Positions 24,248 through 34,806 of a DNA stretch of 44,535 nt are shown in pieces; position 1 is the stretch's first letter, and each line of letters begins with the position of its first letter. The notes beneath the pieces were generated by a model. That model saw only the letters and a program-made list of their open reading frames with translations. It was not told the DNA's origin and made no database searches. The position numbers and the translations under genes were made by a program. Location: assembly GCA_964640305.1 (NCBI GenBank), contig CAZXFF010000014.1, positions 1 to 44,535 on the forward strand. The letters are read 5' to 3'. Source of the stretch: Coprenecus sp964640305 (GTDB taxonomy: Bacteria; Bacteroidota; Bacteroidia; Bacteroidales; UBA932).

Positions 24248-25495
24248 TTACTGTTGTTTTTCTTTGTCTGCTATATCCTTCATGTCCCTTACATGCAGTA
24301 TATGTCCCATCTTCTTGTATTTTGTGTACATATACCATTCGTTTTTCTCGTTACATGTCATCTCGATCGGTTCCCTGCCTACGACCTCTATTCCGTAACC
24401 GTCCAGACCAGAAATCTTAAGCGGGTTGTTGGTCATGAGAATAAGCTTCTTCACTCCGAGATGCGCCAATATCGAAGCGCCCGTACCGTATTCCCTCAAA
24501 TCTGCCTTGAACCCGAGTGCCAGGTTTGCCTCGACTGTATCCATTCCCCGGTCCTGCAACTGATATGCCCTCAGTTTATTGATCAGACCTATCCCACGGC
24601 CTTCCTGACGCATGTAAAGCAGAACCCCCCTGCCGGCCTTCTCTATCCTTCGCATTGCTTCGGCCAGCTGTTCCCCGCAATCACAGCGAAGAGAGCCGAA
24701 TGCGTCACCTGTAAGACACTCTGAGTGTACCCTGCACAGAACCGGTTCATCTCCGGATATGTCCCCCTTTACCAGAGCCACGTGATGCTCGCCGTTAAGT
24801 TTGCTGACATAGCCGTAAGCTTTGAAATTACCGTACTTGGTAGGAAGTTCCGCTTCTGTCACACGCTCGACAAGTGTTTCGCTTTTGCGGCGGTACCGGA
24901 TCAGATCCGCTATTGTTATTATCTTGAATCCGTGCCGGGCTGCGAATTCCAGAAGTTCTGTTGTCCTCATCATGGTTCCGTCTTCCCTCATTATTTCGCA
25001 ACAGAGCCCGCATTCTTCCAGTCCGGCCAGACGCATCAGGTCAACTGTCGCTTCAGTATGTCCTGAACGGACCAGGACCCCTCCGCTGCGAGCCTCCAAT
25101 GGGAACATATGTCCAGGGCGGCGGAAATCAGAAGGCTTTGCATAGGAATCCACGCATTTGATGGCTGTAACCGACCTTTCGACTGCCGAAATACCCGTAG
25201 TCGTAGAAATATGGTCTATTGATACTGTGAATGCAGTGGAATGGTTGTCAGTATTTTCAGCAACCATCTGCCTAAGATCCAGCTTATGCACAAGTTCACT
25301 TCCCATCGGCATACATATCAGGCCTTTTCCGTACGTTGCCATGAAATTCACATTCTCAGGTGTGGCAAATCTGGCCGCACAGATCAGGTCTCCTTCGTTT
25401 TCCCTGTCCGGATCATCCACCACCACTATGATTTTACCGGCCTTCAGGTCCGATACCGCTTCGTCAATCGTGTTGAATCTGGTTTTCTTTTCCAT
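24248..25495 (-). CDS. ribBA: Bifunctional DHBP synthase / GTP cyclohydrolase II
   Basis: This 415-residue fusion supplies both branches of riboflavin synthesis. The N-terminal half (about 1-205) is DHBP synthase, with DDPDRENEGDLICAA and HTEATVDLMRLAG. The C-terminal half is GTP cyclohydrolase II, with the zinc site CLTGDAFGSLRCDCGEQ, RQEGRGIGL and TNNPLK. A lysine-rich tail of about 20 residues follows the conserved end. It lies 16 bp after ribE and 1 bp before ribH. Confidence 0.96.
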   Translation of the reverse strand: MEKKTRFNTIDEAVSDLKAGKIIVVVDDPDRENEGDLICAARFATPENVNFMATYGKGLICMPMGSELVHKLDLRQMVAENTDNHSTAFTVSIDHISTTTGISAVERSVTAIKCVDSYAKPSDFRRPGHMFPLEARSGGVLVRSGHTEATVDLMRLAGLEECGLCCEIMREDGTMMRTTELLEFAARHGFKIITIADLIRYRRKSETLVERVTEAELPTKYGNFKAYGYVSKLNGEHHVALVKGDISGDEPVLCRVHSECLTGDAFGSLRCDCGEQLAEAMRRIEKAGRGVLLYMRQEGRGIGLINKLRAYQLQDRGMDTVEANLALGFKADLREYGTGASILAHLGVKKLILMTNNPLKISGLDGYGIEVVGREPIEMTCNEKNEWYMYTKYKKMGHILHVRDMKDIADKEKQQ

Positions 25496-25511
25496 ATTTA
25501 TATCTATATCA

Positions 25512-26159
25512 TTAAAATCCGTTTTCCTTCAGAAATTCCATAGTCAGGCTGCTTTCATGTCTGACTGGAGGTGTGAATGAAAGCAGCCTTTCGATATATC
25601 TTGCAACAACATCCACCTCTATGTTTACGAAAGTTCCCGGAGATACAAGACCCAGTGTGGTAACACTCCCGGTATGTGGAATCATCGAGACAGTGAAACT
25701 GTCCTTTCCTGCTTCCACGACTGTAAGACTCACTCCATCGACAGTCACAGAACCCTTTTCCGCAATGTATCGCAGCATATCCTGCGGTACAGAAACAGAA
25801 AGCAATACCGCATTACCTTCCCTGACTGCCGAAATTACCCTGCCGCACGCATCCACATGCCCAGTCACGATGTGTCCTCCCATCCTGCCTCCGGCTTTCA
25901 TTGCCCTCTCCAGATTCACGGACGCCCCCCTCGAAAGTCGGCCAAGCGTAGTTCTCCTGTATGTTTCAGGCATCACATCTGCTGTAAAGTGGTCATTTGA
26001 TACCGATGTAACGGTAAGACAGACTCCGGACGTGGCAATACTGTCACCTTCTATGGTTCCCTCCAGAACCTTGGAGGCATATATTTCCAGGACTGCGCTA
26101 TTCCCGTTCAGTGAAACAGAACGCACCCTTCCTATTTCTTCTACTATTCCTGTAAACAT
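25512..26159 (-). CDS. ribE: Riboflavin synthase alpha subunit
   Basis: The 215-residue enzyme dismutates two lumazines to riboflavin. It is a tandem of two lumazine-binding domains: MFTGIVEEIGRV ... SGVCLTVT ... GGHIVTGHVDA in the first part, and a second half with VTVDGVSLTVV and MIPHTG. Length is normal for the trimeric bacterial form. It overlaps ribD by 16 bp, indicating translational coupling. Confidence 0.95.
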   Translation of the reverse strand: MFTGIVEEIGRVRSVSLNGNSAVLEIYASKVLEGTIEGDSIATSGVCLTVTSVSNDHFTADVMPETYRRTTLGRLSRGASVNLERAMKAGGRMGGHIVTGHVDACGRVISAVREGNAVLLSVSVPQDMLRYIAEKGSVTVDGVSLTVVEAGKDSFTVSMIPHTGSVTTLGLVSPGTFVNIEVDVVARYIERLLSFTPPVRHESSLTMEFLKENGF

Positions 26160-27277
26160 CCAACTTGTTCTTTTGCAATTCCATGTACCAGTATATCATT
26201 ACCGGTTCTCATTATTTCTACAATATCCATTTCAGCCACACCATCCATCCTGTCAAAGCCGTCTCCACCTACAGATGACGGGGCATTCTTTCCCCCGGAA
26301 ATTTTCGGAGCATAAAACAGATAGTACTCATCCGTCAAGCCCCGGCTGACAAAGCTCCAGTTCAGTTCCGCACCTCCTTCCAGAAGCACAGAATCGATAC
26401 CCAGATCCCCTGTTTTCCTGAGCATGTCCTCCGGATCCACGAAAATCCTGCCTTCTGACAAGACTTCATTGCACACTACGGTTTCGATCCCGGCATCGCG
26501 GAGCATGGCAAGTTTTGCATAATCGGCTCTTGCAGTATGGAACAACAGGGTCCTGTACTGTCCTGCTGTGCGCACAATTCCGGAATCCATCCGTAGAGAA
26601 GCCATTGAATCAGGGAGAATACGAACAGGAGACCTCATCCCCTCCAGTCTGCAGTTAAGCATCGGGTCATCTGCCGAAACAGTACCCCTTCCAGCCATAA
26701 TCGCTGAATAACGGGATCTAAGGATCTGCACATACTGTCTGGATTCTTCTCCGGTCACCCATTTCGAATGCCCGCTGGCAGTCGCAGTCTTTCCGTCCAT
26801 TGTCATTGCGGATTTCATTGCGACCCATGGTATACCAGTACGTATATATTTGACGAATACCCTGTTCTGGAAACGTATATCGTCCTCCAGAAGCCCTGAA
26901 CGTACCATGACACCTGCATCCCGAAGTACTGCAATTCCCTTTCCGGATACCAATGGGTTCGGGTCCTGCATTCCGACTATGACTTCAGAAATTCCTGCTT
27001 CCAGAATCGCCTCCGTGCATGGCGGCTGCTTGCCGTAATGGCAGCAGGGTTCAAGTGTCACATACATTCTGGATCCTTGCGGATTCCCGGAACATGTGCT
27101 TAAAGCCTCCCTCTCGGCATGCGCATGACCATATCGGGTATGCCATCCCTTACCGATTATTTCTCCGTCCTTGACAATGACTGCTCCAACCATGGGATTG
27201 GGATTCACGAAACCGCATCCTTTCTCTGCAAGTTCCATTGCCATCCGCATATATTGCATTTCCTCATTTGTCCACAT
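26144..27277 (-). CDS. ribD: Bifunctional pyrimidine deaminase/reductase RibD
   Basis: The 377-residue protein carries an N-terminal zinc deaminase (GHAHAEREAL, LEPCCHYGKQPPCTEAI) and a C-terminal DHFR-like reductase (about 150-365, AMTMDGKTATASGHSKWVTG; VLLEGGAELNWSF). It acts after GTP cyclohydrolase II. It is the first gene behind the FMN riboswitch, so the whole operon should be turned down when FMN is abundant. Confidence 0.95.
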   Translation of the reverse strand: MWTNEEMQYMRMAMELAEKGCGFVNPNPMVGAVIVKDGEIIGKGWHTRYGHAHAEREALSTCSGNPQGSRMYVTLEPCCHYGKQPPCTEAILEAGISEVIVGMQDPNPLVSGKGIAVLRDAGVMVRSGLLEDDIRFQNRVFVKYIRTGIPWVAMKSAMTMDGKTATASGHSKWVTGEESRQYVQILRSRYSAIMAGRGTVSADDPMLNCRLEGMRSPVRILPDSMASLRMDSGIVRTAGQYRTLLFHTARADYAKLAMLRDAGIETVVCNEVLSEGRIFVDPEDMLRKTGDLGIDSVLLEGGAELNWSFVSRGLTDEYYLFYAPKISGGKNAPSSVGGDGFDRMDGVAEMDIVEIMRTGNDILVHGIAKEQVGCLQE

Positions 27278-27312
27278 ACATCAGATCACTGTAAATAAAC
27301 GCAAACAAAAAA

Positions 27313-27339
27313 CCCTGAGTATGAATATCATACCCAGGG
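27313..27339 (-). terminator. Riboswitch-linked intrinsic terminator
   Basis: On the minus strand CCCTGGGTATGA and TCATACTCAGGG pair (one mismatch), followed by TTTTTTG. It stands between the FMN aptamer and ribD, so it is the likely expression platform. Confidence 0.85.
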
Positions 27340-27390
27340 CATTAATTCCATTTCCGGGACATGTCGGCTTATGTGCCGCATCACCCCGCC

Positions 27391-27512
27391 TATCTCGTCT
27401 TCCATCCGGACTATACCGTCGGTCCCGGAATTCCACCGGATCAGTCCCTTCTTGTGAAGGGAGTCGCGGACTATTACCGCCGGTAGGGAATTTCACCCTG
27501 CCCTGAGAGATA
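27391..27512 (-). ncRNA. FMN riboswitch (RFN element)
   Basis: The minus strand shows the conserved RFN blocks in order: TCAGGGCAGGGTGAAATTCC, CTACCGGCGGTAATAGTCC, then GCGA, a variable hairpin (CCCTTCACAAGAAGGG), GATCCGGTGGAATTCCGGGA, CCGACGGTATAGTCCGGATG and GAAGACGAGA. These form the six-stem FMN aptamer. It lies upstream of ribD with a terminator about 50 bp further on, so FMN binding should promote termination. Confidence 0.96.
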
Positions 27513-27519
27513 TTTTCTG

Positions 27520-27527
27520 CAAATATA
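27520..27527 (-). promoter_or_regulatory. -7 element for the riboflavin operon
   Basis: The minus strand reads TATATTTG (TAnnTTTG) about 8 bp before the aptamer, placing the transcript start at the aptamer's 5' edge. It sits in the 29-bp gap after the hppA stop. Confidence 0.55.
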
Positions 27528-27541
27528 ATAGAATTTTCCGA

Positions 27542-29755
27542 CTATAGAATACTGAATGCGACATTAAGTCCTGCCGTCACAATCGACACCATGCTCATAA
27601 GCTTGATCAGGATATTCAGTGAAGGGCCTGATGTATCCTTGAACGGATCACCTACGGTATCTCCTACTACTGTTGCCCTGTGCGCATCAGATCCTTTTCC
27701 ACCGAGATTGCCTTCCTCTACATATTTCTTGGCATTGTCCCATGCACCTCCGGAATTTGCCATGAAAATAGCCAGTACAAAGCCAGAACAGAGACTGCCT
27801 ACGAGCAGACCTATGGTGCCTGCCACTCCGAAGAATACCCCAATAAGAACCGGGACAACAATGGCAAGCAATGAGGGGAAAAGCATTTCCTGCTGCGCCC
27901 CTCTTGTAGATATTGCCACACAACGCGCATAGTCAGGTGTAGCTTGTCCGGTGAGGATCCCCTTGATTTCACGGAACTGGCGTCGAACCTCTTCCACCAT
28001 CTTCTGTGCTGCACGGCCTACGGCATTCATTGTAAGACCGCAGAAAAGGAAAGACATCATTCCTCCTATGAAGACACCGGCAAGCACTGAAGGATTCATC
28101 AGATTCACACGGAAATACTCCATGAAATCAGGGATTGTAGCGGTGGCTACCGTAACACTGCGTCCGGCAATGTCGATGGTTGTCTGACCGATATGCTGAA
28201 GGCCTATCTTTACTTCTTCTATATAGGAGGCCAGAAGAGCCAGAGCCGTCAATGCTGCGGAACCGATAGCAAAACCTTTTCCTGTTGCCGCTGTAGTGTT
28301 GCCTAGGGCATCCAGGACATCTGTCCTCTGGCGTACTTCAGGCTCCAGTTCACTCATCTGAGCATTCCCTCCGGCATTGTCGGCAATAGGGCCATATGCA
28401 TCGGTGGCGAGAGTGATACCCAATGTGGAAAGCATTCCGACTGCAGCTATTCCGATACCGTAAAGTCCCAGGCTAAGGTTTTCCGATGTCATGATACCGG
28501 TCATGTCGAATCCGATAGCACACAGGTATGCAAGTATGATTGCAGCTACAATTGTAATGACAGGAATTGCCGTTGAGATCATTCCGAGACCGATTCCTGA
28601 GATGATGACTGTAGCAGGTCCGGTTTCAGAACTGTGTGCAAGTTTCTGCGTCGGCTTGTACGAATGGGAAGTAAAATATTCGGTGGATTGTCCTATAATT
28701 ATACCGGCAAGAAGACCGACTATAACCGAACATGAAATCCATGCCCAGTTAGGGACTCCGAGTATATACATGATTCCGAAAGTCGCTGCAGCTATAAGAA
28801 TTGAAGACACGTTTGTCCCTCTGCTGAGTGAACGGAGGAGTTCCTTCATTCCTGCATTTTCTTTTGTCCGGACCAGATATATTCCTATAAGGGAAAGTAT
28901 TATCCCGACCGCAGCTATAAGCATGGGAGCAAACACAGCTCTAACCTGAACTGAAGCATCAGGATACGAGTAGAATGCAGAAGCTCCTAACGCAGCAGTT
29001 GCCAGTATCGAGCCGCAATATGATTCGTAAAGGTCTGCACCCATACCGGCAACATCACCGACGTTGTCACCCACATTGTCTGCTATGGTTGCAGGATTTC
29101 TAGGATCGTCTTCAGGTATTCCTGCTTCCACTTTTCCGACAAGGTCGGCACCTACGTCAGCTGCCTTGGTATAAATGCCTCCGCCGACCCTGGCAAACAG
29201 GGCCTGCGTCGATGCCCCCATACCGAAAGTCAGCATCGTCGTTGTGATTACCATGAGTTTCTGGGGACCTTCTGCTCCGACAAAATGGTCAAGGACAAGA
29301 TACCATACAGATATGTCAAGCAATCCCAGACCGACAACCGTAAGACCCATCACCGCTCCTGAACGGAATGCGAGTTTCAGTCCGGAATTCAAAGACCTTC
29401 TGGCGGCATTGGCTGTCCTTCCGGAAGCATATGTGGCAGTCCTCATGCCTATGAATCCGGCCAGGCCGGAGAAAAAGCCTCCGGTAAGGAATGCGAACGG
29501 AACCCACTTGTTCTGGATCCCAAAACCATATGCAAGGACTGCAAAGAATACTGCCAGAATGGCAAACACTATAGCCACCACTTTGTATTGCTGCTTGAGA
29601 TAAGCCATTGCTCCGCGACGGACATACGCTGCTATCTCGCGCATTTTATGAGTACCCTCATCCTCCTTGAGCATCTTGCTGTAGAAGTAATATGCGAAAC
29701 CCAAGGCAATGATTGATGCAGCGGGCACAAGATAAAAAAGATTTTCGTAGGACAT
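27542..29755 (-). CDS. hppA: Membrane-bound ion-pumping pyrophosphatase
   Basis: With the start at MSYENLF (29755) the protein has 737 residues and about 16 membrane helices. The pyrophosphate-binding motif DVGADLVGKVEAGIPEDDPR and GDNVGDVAGMGADLYESY are intact, as is the later DNAKKYVEEG. NTTAATGKGFAIGSAALTAL has Ala where K+-independent enzymes have Lys, which points to the K+-dependent class. This class includes Na+ pumps and Na+/H+ pumps, as described in Bacteroides. It couples pyrophosphate hydrolysis to ion export. It starts 17 bp after murI; the longer frame to 29779 would overlap murI. Confidence 0.94.
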   Translation of the reverse strand: MSYENLFYLVPAASIIALGFAYYFYSKMLKEDEGTHKMREIAAYVRRGAMAYLKQQYKVVAIVFAILAVFFAVLAYGFGIQNKWVPFAFLTGGFFSGLAGFIGMRTATYASGRTANAARRSLNSGLKLAFRSGAVMGLTVVGLGLLDISVWYLVLDHFVGAEGPQKLMVITTTMLTFGMGASTQALFARVGGGIYTKAADVGADLVGKVEAGIPEDDPRNPATIADNVGDNVGDVAGMGADLYESYCGSILATAALGASAFYSYPDASVQVRAVFAPMLIAAVGIILSLIGIYLVRTKENAGMKELLRSLSRGTNVSSILIAAATFGIMYILGVPNWAWISCSVIVGLLAGIIIGQSTEYFTSHSYKPTQKLAHSSETGPATVIISGIGLGMISTAIPVITIVAAIILAYLCAIGFDMTGIMTSENLSLGLYGIGIAAVGMLSTLGITLATDAYGPIADNAGGNAQMSELEPEVRQRTDVLDALGNTTAATGKGFAIGSAALTALALLASYIEEVKIGLQHIGQTTIDIAGRSVTVATATIPDFMEYFRVNLMNPSVLAGVFIGGMMSFLFCGLTMNAVGRAAQKMVEEVRRQFREIKGILTGQATPDYARCVAISTRGAQQEMLFPSLLAIVVPVLIGVFFGVAGTIGLLVGSLCSGFVLAIFMANSGGAWDNAKKYVEEGNLGGKGSDAHRATVVGDTVGDPFKDTSGPSLNILIKLMSMVSIVTAGLNVAFSIL

Positions 29756-29772
29756 ATGAAATAAGGTTAGTA

Positions 29773-30546
29773 TTAACAATTCAGATGGATGAAACTGGAT
29801 GGAGGCATAGGCGTAACTATAGATGCTACCGTCGTACGTAGAATCTCCGGATTCCCCGTAGAGTAGAACATAAGTTCCGGTGCGGCATTTTTCCGGTCTG
29901 GTTTACCGCACTTATCCAATATCTTCATAGCCTGCCTTGCCACTGCAGGCGCAGGATTGATTATCTTTATGGAGGGCCCGGCATATTCTGCTATTGCATC
30001 TTCCAGAAAAGGGAAATGTGTGCACCCAAGGACAATGGTATCGGCTCCTTCAGAAAGCATTTCATCAACATATTTCCTGATAAGGTCATGTGGAATCTCA
30101 CCATTCTCCACTGCTTCCACCAGACCGGCACCGACAATTTCAACCAGTTTCACACCTGAAGCACAACGCATTACAGTATCATGGTACAGTCTCCCTTTGA
30201 ATGTATTGGATGTCGCAAGTACACCTATGACACCTGTTTCCGAAATGTTGACTGCCGGTTTCACAGCAGGTTCCATCCCCACAAACGGGATACTGAAACG
30301 GGACCTCAAAAAAGAAATTGCGGCAGCCGTAGCTGTATTGCATGCGACTACCACAATTTCGGTTCCTTTACCAATCATGAAACGGGTGATTGTTTCAGCC
30401 CGTTCCATGATATATTCAGGAGATTTGTCTCCATAGGGGCAATGGGCGGAGTCTGCTACATAGACATAATCCTGCTCCGGCATAATGGCGTACAGTTCTT
30501 TCCATACTGAAAGACCGCCTATCCCAGAGTCATATACCCCTATCAT
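29773..30546 (-). CDS. murI: Glutamate racemase
   Basis: The 257-residue enzyme supplies D-glutamate for peptidoglycan. The two catalytic cysteines are in VVACNTATA and LGCTHFPFLE, and the N-terminal GVYDSGIGGLSVW and DSAHCPYGDKSPEYI are standard. The length is normal. It lies 11 bp downstream of the TlpA-type gene and just ahead of hppA. Confidence 0.95.
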   Translation of the reverse strand: MIGVYDSGIGGLSVWKELYAIMPEQDYVYVADSAHCPYGDKSPEYIMERAETITRFMIGKGTEIVVVACNTATAAAISFLRSRFSIPFVGMEPAVKPAVNISETGVIGVLATSNTFKGRLYHDTVMRCASGVKLVEIVGAGLVEAVENGEIPHDLIRKYVDEMLSEGADTIVLGCTHFPFLEDAIAEYAGPSIKIINPAPAVARQAMKILDKCGKPDRKNAAPELMFYSTGNPEILRTTVASIVTPMPPSSFIHLNC

Positions 30547-30557
30547 ATAGAACTACA

Positions 30558-31673
30558 CTAAAGATTCTTCTCAAGGAATTCTACGATTTCCTCTTCAGAA
30601 AGCCTTCTTGCCAGAATCTTTCCTTCAGAATCGACAAAGGCATTCTGAGGTATATATCTTACATTATAGAGAGCAGCTGCTTCACTGTTCCAGTATTTGA
30701 GGTCTGATACGTGAGGCCATGTGAGTTTGTCATCCTTGATTCCGGCTTTCCAGCTTTCTGCATCCCTATCCAGAGATACACCGAGGATTTCAAAACCCTT
30801 CTTATGGAACTGCTTGTAGATCTTTACAAGTGTAGGATTGAACCTGCGGCAGGGGCCACACCAGCTTGCCCAGAAGTCAATCATTGTAATCTTGTTCTTC
30901 TTGTATATCTCAGAAAGGCTGATGGGATTTCCGTCCGGATCGTTAAGGGTAAAGTCAGGGGCCTGAGCACCTGTTTTGAGGGAGAGTTCCTTCTGAAGAG
31001 TCTGGTTCACGGATTCAAGAGTCTTGTTGCCTTCGAATTCGGGATCGGCAAGATACTGGGCCACAAGTGCTTCAACCTCTTCTATAGGCATATCCATCAT
31101 TTTCTGTTTCAGGACATAGAGAGAATAGTGAGATACTGGATCAGCCTTGACAATCGAGTCTGTAACGGCTTCCATTGCCTCAGAGAATTTCCCGTATCTT
31201 TCCATGGCTGCCTCTTTTTCCTCATCTGTAGATTCGGAATTTGCCATCACTTTATATACATCGTCGATATTGTACTCTTCGGACAGACGTACTGAAGCTG
31301 CATTAAGGGTGTTGATTGCAGCCTGGGCTGCTCCTCCTTTAATCTCTGCCTTGTCCAGAAGGGTATCAACTGCATTTACAGTAAAGTTGGCATTTTCAAG
31401 AAAGAGCCTGATGGGAACGTTGATCCCCTCTATGCTTATAACATACATGCCGGGGGTCTGCACATTGCCCTGGAACATGAATTTCCCATTCACGATATCA
31501 GCTGTATCGCGTACAGGATTGTTGCGGTCGGTATTGGCAAGGTATACTTTCCCGTTTTTGATGTTTTCACCGTTTCCGCTAACGGTTCCCTTGATGGTAT
31601 AACCGTTACTGCTACCGCAAGATGACGCAAGTGCCATCACTGCGGCTGTTGCTAAAAGAATAATTTGTTTCAT
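30558..31673 (-). CDS. TlpA-like thioredoxin-fold lipoprotein with DUF4369-like N-terminus
   Basis: The 371-residue product starts with a lipoprotein signal (MKQIILLATAAVMALASSC, Cys19). The N-terminal part (about 25-120, GYTIKGTVSGNGENIKNGKV ...) resembles the DUF4369 domain. A helical linker leads to a C-terminal thioredoxin fold (about 235-371) with the redox motif CGPC at 272-275 in FWASWCGPCRRFNP. It is probably a periplasmic disulfide reductase or resilience factor, as is common in Bacteroidetes; its client is unknown. It lies between the carbonic-anhydrase-like gene and murI. Confidence 0.9.
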   Translation of the reverse strand: MKQIILLATAAVMALASSCGSSNGYTIKGTVSGNGENIKNGKVYLANTDRNNPVRDTADIVNGKFMFQGNVQTPGMYVISIEGINVPIRLFLENANFTVNAVDTLLDKAEIKGGAAQAAINTLNAASVRLSEEYNIDDVYKVMANSESTDEEKEAAMERYGKFSEAMEAVTDSIVKADPVSHYSLYVLKQKMMDMPIEEVEALVAQYLADPEFEGNKTLESVNQTLQKELSLKTGAQAPDFTLNDPDGNPISLSEIYKKNKITMIDFWASWCGPCRRFNPTLVKIYKQFHKKGFEILGVSLDRDAESWKAGIKDDKLTWPHVSDLKYWNSEAAALYNVRYIPQNAFVDSEGKILARRLSEEEIVEFLEKNL

Positions 31674-31689
31674 GGTATAAATAGTTGTG

Positions 31690-32217
31690 TTATTGAATTT
31701 CCTGTTCTTCTTTAAGGAACCATTCCTTATACATCATATAACCACCGGCATTCTTGTGTGCCGCTGCTGTTACAGCATCCGAGCCGTCCTTTACTTTCTT
31801 TGCGGGGACACCTGCATATACTCCAGGCTCGAGTTTGGATTTACTCAGGACAACGGCCCCTGCCGCAATGATCGATCCGTCGGCTATTTCAGCCTCATCC
31901 ATAAGGATAGCTCCCATGCCAACAAGGACATCGTTTCCTACCTTTGCCCCATGGATGACAGCATTGTGACCCACCGAAACATCGTTTCCGATCTCTACTA
32001 CTGATTTTCTGTATAGTGTATGAAGGACTGCTCCGTCCTGAATATTGACACGGTCTCCCAGCCTGATGGGATTCACATCCCCGCGAAGGACTGCACCATA
32101 CCATATACTGCAGTCATCACCAATCTCCACATCCCCAACAATAACAGCATTATCTGCTATAAAACAATTTTTCCCTATTTGGGGGGTAATCCCATTCAAC
32201 GGTTTTATTATCGCCAT
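31690..32217 (-). CDS. Gamma-carbonic anhydrase-like left-handed beta-helix protein
   Basis: The 175-residue protein is a hexapeptide-repeat beta-helix trimer subunit. The three potential zinc ligands His66, His84 and His89 have the spacing seen in gamma-carbonic anhydrases (HTLYRK; VGHNAVIHG), and RGDVNPIRLGD carries the conserved Arg and Asp. Many YrdA-like members show little carbonic anhydrase activity, so the reaction is uncertain. It is the first gene of a four-gene minus-strand run ending in hppA. Confidence 0.9.
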   Translation of the reverse strand: MAIIKPLNGITPQIGKNCFIADNAVIVGDVEIGDDCSIWYGAVLRGDVNPIRLGDRVNIQDGAVLHTLYRKSVVEIGNDVSVGHNAVIHGAKVGNDVLVGMGAILMDEAEIADGSIIAAGAVVLSKSKLEPGVYAGVPAKKVKDGSDAVTAAAHKNAGGYMMYKEWFLKEEQEIQ

Positions 32218-32242
32218 AAATTCTGTAGAATTCTTTTAAATA

Positions 32243-32250
32243 CAAATATA
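32243..32250 (-). promoter_or_regulatory. -7 element for the carbonic anhydrase-like to hppA run
   Basis: The minus strand reads TATATTTG (TAnnTTTG), 25 bp before the start codon. The -33 box is unclear. Confidence 0.5.
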
Positions 32251-32307
32251 CTATTTTAACCTTTCGTTTTATCCATTTTTTTCACTTTATACCCAGATTT
32301 TTCAGGC

Positions 32308-32337
32308 AAAAAAAAGGCGGTCACGTATGGACCGCCT
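32308..32337 (-). terminator. Intrinsic terminator of gdhA
   Basis: An 8-bp stem (AGGCGGTC with GACCGCCT) and a 7-nt loop lie 25 bp after the gdhA stop, followed on the minus strand by eight T residues. Confidence 0.9.
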
Positions 32338-32362
32338 CTATAAAACAATTCTCGGGCAGATA

Positions 32363-33706
<1,344 letters not shown>

Positions 33707-33753
33707 ATCTTTTTTTGTTTATGTGTGTAAATATTTGGTTAAAAAGTCTTTTC

Positions 33754-34770
33754 TTATTCAACTTCCCATGTGGAGCCACTGTGAAGCAACTGGTCCATTG
33801 TCCTTATTGAGGAATGTTCCCTTACTTCTATAAGCTGGTCACGGACATTGTCGTCATATGTCTTGTCCGGTACATCCCTTATCACACCCAATGCAACAGG
33901 GAAGTCGGGATATTTCATATCAATCAGCATGCTGTGCATTCCCATATCCTGAGTATGGGCATCATGCACCAGAATGTCTTCTTCTGTAATGCCGTCCACT
34001 CCTATAGTAACGACTTTAAGTTTTTTGTCTCTCAGCACAAGGCCCTTGTCGCGGTTCTTCCCGAAAATCATCCTTTCCCCGTGACGAAGAACAATCGTCC
34101 TGTCTTCCTTATACTCCCTGTCTGAGATTTCCTTATGGGAACCGTCATTGTAAATCACACAGTTCACCAACATCTCTGTGACGGAGCAGCCGTCATGCTT
34201 TGCTGATGCCACAAATATCTCCTGGTTCAGCTTGAGTTCCGAATCAATACTGCGTGCAAAGAATGTACCACGGGCACCCATTACCAGCGCACCGGGATTA
34301 AAAGGATGCTCAACGGTTCCATAAGGGGACGTTTTGGTAATCTTACCGAGCGGTGATGTCGGGGAGTACTGACCTTTCGTCAGACCGTAAATCCTGTTGT
34401 TGAACAATACAATATTGATATCTATATTCCTTCTGATGGCGTGTATAAAGTGGTTACCTCCTATCGCCAGGGCATCCCCGTCTCCGGTAGCCTGCCATAT
34501 AGAAAGTGTGGGATTGGCAACCTTCATACCTGTGGAAATGGCAGTTGCACGACCATGGATACTATGGAATCCGTATGTATTCATATAATAAGGCAAACGG
34601 GAAGAGCAGCCGATACCGGAAACGAATACAAAGCGTTCCATGGAATAACCCAAATCCTCGGCTACCTGTGGAAGAGCCCTCTGGAGGGAAGCAAGAACAG
34701 AATGGTCACCGCATCCTGGACACCACCTGACTTCCTGATTGCTTTTGAAATCCTGAGCTGTATATTTCAT
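33754..34770 (-). CDS. korB: 2-oxoacid:ferredoxin oxidoreductase, beta subunit
   Basis: The 338-residue subunit binds thiamine diphosphate and an Fe-S cluster. WCPGCGDHSVLASLQ near the N-terminus has the cluster cysteines. The TPP motif is GDGDALAIGGNHFIHAIRR followed by FNNRIYGLTKGQYSP. With KorA it oxidises a 2-oxoacid (probably 2-oxoglutarate) to acyl-CoA while reducing ferredoxin, or runs in reverse. It follows korA by 36 bp. No separate ferredoxin or gamma gene is adjacent. Confidence 0.93.
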   Translation of the reverse strand: MKYTAQDFKSNQEVRWCPGCGDHSVLASLQRALPQVAEDLGYSMERFVFVSGIGCSSRLPYYMNTYGFHSIHGRATAISTGMKVANPTLSIWQATGDGDALAIGGNHFIHAIRRNIDINIVLFNNRIYGLTKGQYSPTSPLGKITKTSPYGTVEHPFNPGALVMGARGTFFARSIDSELKLNQEIFVASAKHDGCSVTEMLVNCVIYNDGSHKEISDREYKEDRTIVLRHGERMIFGKNRDKGLVLRDKKLKVVTIGVDGITEEDILVHDAHTQDMGMHSMLIDMKYPDFPVALGVIRDVPDKTYDDNVRDQLIEVREHSSIRTMDQLLHSGSTWEVE

Positions 34771-34806
34771 ACTACTATATTTTTAATCTGTTTGTTTATC
34801 CTCCGT

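Noticed and set aside
23777..24724. A 315-residue plus-strand ORF
   Set aside because: Antisense shadow of ribH and ribBA.
27281..27506. Small ORFs on both strands upstream of ribD
   Set aside because: They coincide with the FMN riboswitch and its terminator.
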